NCBI GenBank assembly: GCA_019843655.1
Contig: JACDQD010000003.1
Coordinates: 1 to 64,000, forward strand
DNA from: Lethocerus indicus
Lineage: Eukaryota > Arthropoda > Insecta > Hemiptera > Belostomatidae
Direction of reading: 5' to 3'
DNA: 64,000 nt
Under the pieces are notes generated by a model, which did not search any database, was not told the DNA's origin, and worked only from the letters and a program-made list of their open reading frames with translations. This document shows positions 60,150 to 64,000 of the stretch, piece by piece. Position 1 is the stretch's first letter. Every line of letters starts with the position of its first letter. A program made the position numbers and the translations under genes.

Positions 60150-61115
60150 TGGGTTTTAGGGCCGAAAATGCGGTTTTTATGCGCAAAATCAGCTGTAAAA
60201 TGCGGTTTTTAGGCGCCTAATCGGCCCAAAAATGCGGTTTTCAGGGCAAAATCGGCTCTAATATGTCGGTTTTAGGGCCGAAAATGCGGTTTTTATGCGC
60301 AAAATCAGCTGTAAAATGCGGTTTTTAGGCGCCAAATCGGCCCAAAAATGCGGTTTTAGGGCAAAATCGGCTCTAATACGTGGGTTTTAGGGCCGAAAAT
60401 GCGGTTTTTATGCGCAAAATCGGTTGTAAAACACGGTTTTTAGACGCAAAATCGGCCCAAAAATGCGGTTTTTAGAGAAAAATCGGCTGTAATACGTGGG
60501 TTTTAGGGCCGAAAATGCGGTTTTTATGCGCAAAATCAGCTGTAAAATGCGGTTTTTAGGCGCCAAATCGGCCCAAAAATGCGGTTTTCAGGGCAAAATC
60601 GGCTCTAATATGTGGTTTTAGGGCAGAAAATGCGGTTTTTACGCGCAAAATCGGTCCAAAAATGCGGTTTTTAGGGCAAAATCGTCTCTAATATGTGGGT
60701 TTTAGGGCAGTAAATGCGTTTTTAAGCGCATCGGTCCAAAAACGATCGGCTCTATGTGGGTTTTAGGGCAGAAAATGCGGTTTTTAGGCGCAAAATCGGT
60801 CCAAAAATGCGGTTTTAGGGCAAAATCGTCTCTGATATGTGGGTTTTAGGGCAGAAAATGCGGTTTTTAGGCGCAAAATCGGTCCAAAAATGCGGTTTTT
60901 AGGGCAAAATCGTCTCTGATATGTCGGTTTTAGGGCAGAAAATGCGGTTTTTAGGCGCAAAATCGGTCCAAAAATGCGGTTTTCAGGGCAAAATCGGCTC
61001 TAATACGTGGGTTTTAGGGCCGAAAATGCGGTTTTCAGGGCAAAATCGGCTCTAATACGTGGGTTTTAGGGCCGAATTAGGGCGGTTTTTAGGCGCAAAA
61101 TCAGCCGTAACGTTC
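60150..61115. repeat. Satellite E, block 2 (about 115-bp higher-order unit, then about 80-bp unit)
   Basis: GTGGGTTTTAGGGCCGAAAA starts at about 60262, 60377, 60492 and 60607, 115 bp apart, because an extra AATCAGCTGTAAAATGCGG phrase is present. To the right the unit shortens and uses AAAATCGTCTCTGATATGTG. Confidence 0.9.
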
Positions 61116-61650
61116 CGCTCTATAATTCTATAACGTTCTACAGGAAAGCGGGGGAAATTGTGTCAAATCGGTCTATAAAAGAAGTGGCGAATTGGAAACG
61201 TTTTTCCGTCCCGCCCGATGAAAATATAGACAATAGAGTGGGAGAATAAATAGACCGGATATTATCATTAGATCGAACGGCTCAGTTGCTCATGAAATAA
61301 CTGATAAGAGGTAAAGTGTTAAAGTAATAAATAAAGTAATAAATTATCGAGTTAGACTATAGTAGAGACTGAGTACTGGAATGCGGATGAAAAGATGAAA
61401 AAACTGTCGACGGTCTGGGACGATTAGAGAACGTTCAAATGGAATTGTGACGGCAATAAATAATAATTAAATTAATAATAAGACCCGTCCGGCTGTCCCT
61501 AACTTATCTTCCGATGGGCCAAACGGCCGGTTCTATTTATTATAGACCGGTGCCGGGGGTGGTGGGGGGGGGTGGGGGTGGGGGGTTAATGACCGGTCTC
61601 TCGGCCAAAGAGACGACGACATACTTTACCGCCGTAAAGTACAATTTTCA
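61116..61650. other. Interval with G-rich tract, no recognised gene
   Basis: GGGGGTGGTGGGGGGGGGTGGG at 61554-61586 (G-quadruplex potential); repeated AGTAATAAATAAAGTAATAAA at 61325. Nothing coding seen. Confidence 0.5.
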
Positions 61651-63560
61651 ATTTTCCAATTTTCGGCGGAGGACAATTTTTTCAATGGGACAATTCGGTG
61701 GAGATTTTTCACAAAAATAAAATTTTCAATTTTCCAATTTTCGGTGGAGGACAATTTTTTCAATGGGACAATTGGGTGGAAATTTTTAAAAAATAAAATT
61801 TTCAATTTTCCAATTTTCTTTTACAGGGCCCAAGTGTATCTCACTTTGGGACCACTGTTGACCCTGAGTATGGGACAATTGGGTGGAAATTTAAAAAAAA
61901 ATAAAATTTTCAATTTTCTTTTACAGGGCAAGTGTATCTCACTTTGGGACAACTGTTGACCCTGAGTATGGGACAATAGGGTGGAAATTTTAAAAAAATA
62001 AAATTTTCAATTTTCTTTTACAGGGCAAAGGTATCTCACTTTGGGACAACTGTTGACCCTGAGTATGGGACAATTGGGTGGAAATTTTAAAAAAATAAAA
62101 TTTTCAATTTTCTTTTACAGGGCAAAGGTATCTCACTTTGGGACAACTGTTGACCCTGAGTATGGGACAATTGGGTGGAAATTTTTAAAAAAATAAAATT
62201 TTCAATTTTCTTTTACAGGGCAAAGGTATCTCACTTTGGGACAACTGTTGACCCTGAGTATGGGACAATTGGGTGGAAATTTTTAAAAAAATAAAATTTT
62301 CAATTTTCCAATTTTCTTTTACAGGGTCCAAGTGTATCTCACATTGGGGCCACTGTTGACCCTGAGTATGGGACAATTCGGTGGAAATTTTTAAAAAAAT
62401 AAAATTTTCAATTTTCCAATTTTCTTTTACAGGGCAAAGGTATCTCCACATTGGGACCACTGTTGACCCTGAGTATGGGACAATTGGGTGGAAATTTTTA
62501 AAAAAATAAAATTTTCAATTTTCTTTTGCAGGGCAAAGGTATCTCCACATTGGGACCACTGTTGACCCTGAGTATGGGACAATTGGGTGGAAATTTTTAA
62601 AAAAATAAAATTTTCAATTTTCTTTTACAGGGCAAAGGTATCTCACTTTGGGACAACTGTTGACCCTGAGTATGGGACAATTGGGTGGAAATTTTAAAAA
62701 AAATAAAATTTTCAATTTTCCAATTTTCTTTTACAGGGTCCAAGTGTATCTCACTTTGGGACAACTGTTGACCCTGAGTATGGGACAATTGGGTGGAAAT
62801 TTTTAAAAAAATAAAATTTTCAATTTTCCAATTTTCTTTTACAGGGCCCAAGTGTATCTCACTTTGGGACAACTGTTGACCCTGAGTATGGGACAATTGG
62901 GTGGAAATTTTTAAAAAAATAAAATTTTCAATTTTCTTTTACAGGGCAAGTGTATCTCACTTTGGGACAACTGTTGACCCTGAGTATGGGACAATTGGGT
63001 GGAAATTTTTAAAAAAATAAAATTTTCAATTTTCTTTTACAGGGCAAAGGTATCTCACTTTGGGACAACTGTTGACCCTGAGTATGGGACAATTGGGTGG
63101 AAATTTTTAAAAAATAAAATTTTCAATTTTCTAATTTTCTTTTACAGGGTCCAAGTGTATCTCACTTTGGGACAACTGTTGACCCTGAGTATGGGACAAT
63201 TGGGTGGAAATTTTAAAAAAATAAAATTTCAATTTTTCTTTTACAGGGCAAAGGTATCTCACTTTGGGACAACTGTTGACCCTGAGTATGGGACAATTGG
63301 GTGGAAATTTTTAAAAAAATAAAATTTTCAATTTTCCAATTTTCTTTTACAGGGCAAGTGTATCTCACTTTGGGACAACTGTTGACCCTGAGTATGGGAC
63401 AATTGGGTGGAAATTTTAAAAAAATAAAATTTTCAATTTTCCAATTTTCTTTTACAGGGCAAGTGTATTTCACTCCACTGTTGACCCAATGTATGGGACA
63501 ATTGGGTGGACATAAAAATAAAATTTTCAATTTTCCAACTTTTCCTTTACAGGGCTGTGA
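61650..63560. repeat. Satellite C: 97- and 108-bp units, about 19 copies
   Basis: Units read GACCCTGAGTATGGGACAAT, TGGGTGGAAATTTTTAAAAA, AATAAAATTTTCAATTTTC, TTTTACAGGGCAAAGGTATC, TCACTTTGGGACAACTGTT. Two lengths alternate because 'CAATTTTCCAATTTTCTTTTAC' has an 11-base duplication absent from the short type. Clearly a sister of satellite B (shared GAGTATGGGACAA, TACAGGG, TCTCACTTTGGGAC). Confidence 0.95.
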
Positions 63561-64000
63561 TGCACAATTTTCCAATTGGGCAAAATCTCTAGTAGGGACG
63601 GACTATTATCTGAAAATAAAAAATTTGGACGAAAATTAAAAACCTGGAAAATGTTTTAATTTCACTCAAATTTATAATATATTTATAATAATGAATGATA
63701 TAATATCGATGTTAATATCGATGTTCTTGGTAATTGTGGTCAATAGAAGTGAAATATATTTACCAAAAAAGATATTAGAAACGGATACAATAATTCAAAT
63801 TTAGTTGAATACTGTCCGTGTTATCTATTCGTGCCAAGTGCTGAGCGTTTCATTATTTATTTTTCAATTTCTGTCAAACACAAATTTCATAACGAACAAT
63901 TATGCAACACAACCGTCAATTGATTAGTTGGCAATTGAGAAGATCTGATAATATTGGTCGACGCGACCTTATATTAAACATTGTTTCGTATTTAAGATAT
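63561..64000. other. AT-rich right edge, no recognised gene
   Basis: Plain AT-rich sequence with GATATAATATCGATGTTAAT-type short repeats at 63695-63725 and no open frame of note. Confidence 0.5.

Overview
This window is nuclear DNA from an invertebrate animal. Both recognisable genes are split by short GT-AG introns. The rest is AT-rich and packed with (TA)n and (GA)n microsatellites, satellite arrays, mariner-type MITEs and foldback elements. An arthropod or similar invertebrate fits, but the sequence alone does not fix the species. Nothing bacterial is present: no operons, no CRISPR and no convincing tRNA or rRNA gene.

Left part (1-10.7 kb): a decayed satellite (480-1310) is followed by a complete seven-exon plus-strand gene for mitochondrial 4-hydroxy-2-oxoglutarate aldolase (HOGA1-like, 1863-10467, about 341 aa). 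Its introns carry MITEs, foldback elements and a mariner transposase remnant. Exon 6 holds one extra base.

Middle part (12.8-27.7 kb): a minus-strand tropomodulin gene. Seven exons with consistent phases (27659 down to 22675) encode 347 codons. Three phase-compatible candidates for the terminal exon lie near 21.9, 19.6 and 12.9 kb, so alternative C-termini are likely. The two genes are convergent. HOGA1 serves hydroxyproline/glyoxylate metabolism in mitochondria and tropomodulin caps actin pointed ends, so no functional link is expected.

Right part (28-64 kb): essentially a repeat desert. Satellite A (130-bp unit, 23 copies) lies just upstream of the first tropomodulin coding exon. A dense cluster of palindromic foldback elements fills 31-42 kb. 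A 175-185-bp array (43.9-44.5 kb), satellite B (108-bp unit, 48.4-50.75 kb), a pyrimidine-rich minisatellite (56.1-57.0 kb), satellite E (58.2-61.1 kb, related to the 480-1310 array) and satellite C (61.65-63.56 kb, related to B) follow. Only two weak exon candidates (57.05-57.42 and 58.455-58.519 kb) break it. Clusters of CRE (TGACGTCA) and CACGTG motifs at 42.85 and 44.95 kb are the only regulatory-looking sequence.

The most interesting unexplained points are the multiple tropomodulin 3' exons (one with an in-frame TAG followed by a long open repeat-bearing frame), a shared 'acceptor - 7 to 11 nt - donor' layout in three satellites, and several long perfect hairpins.
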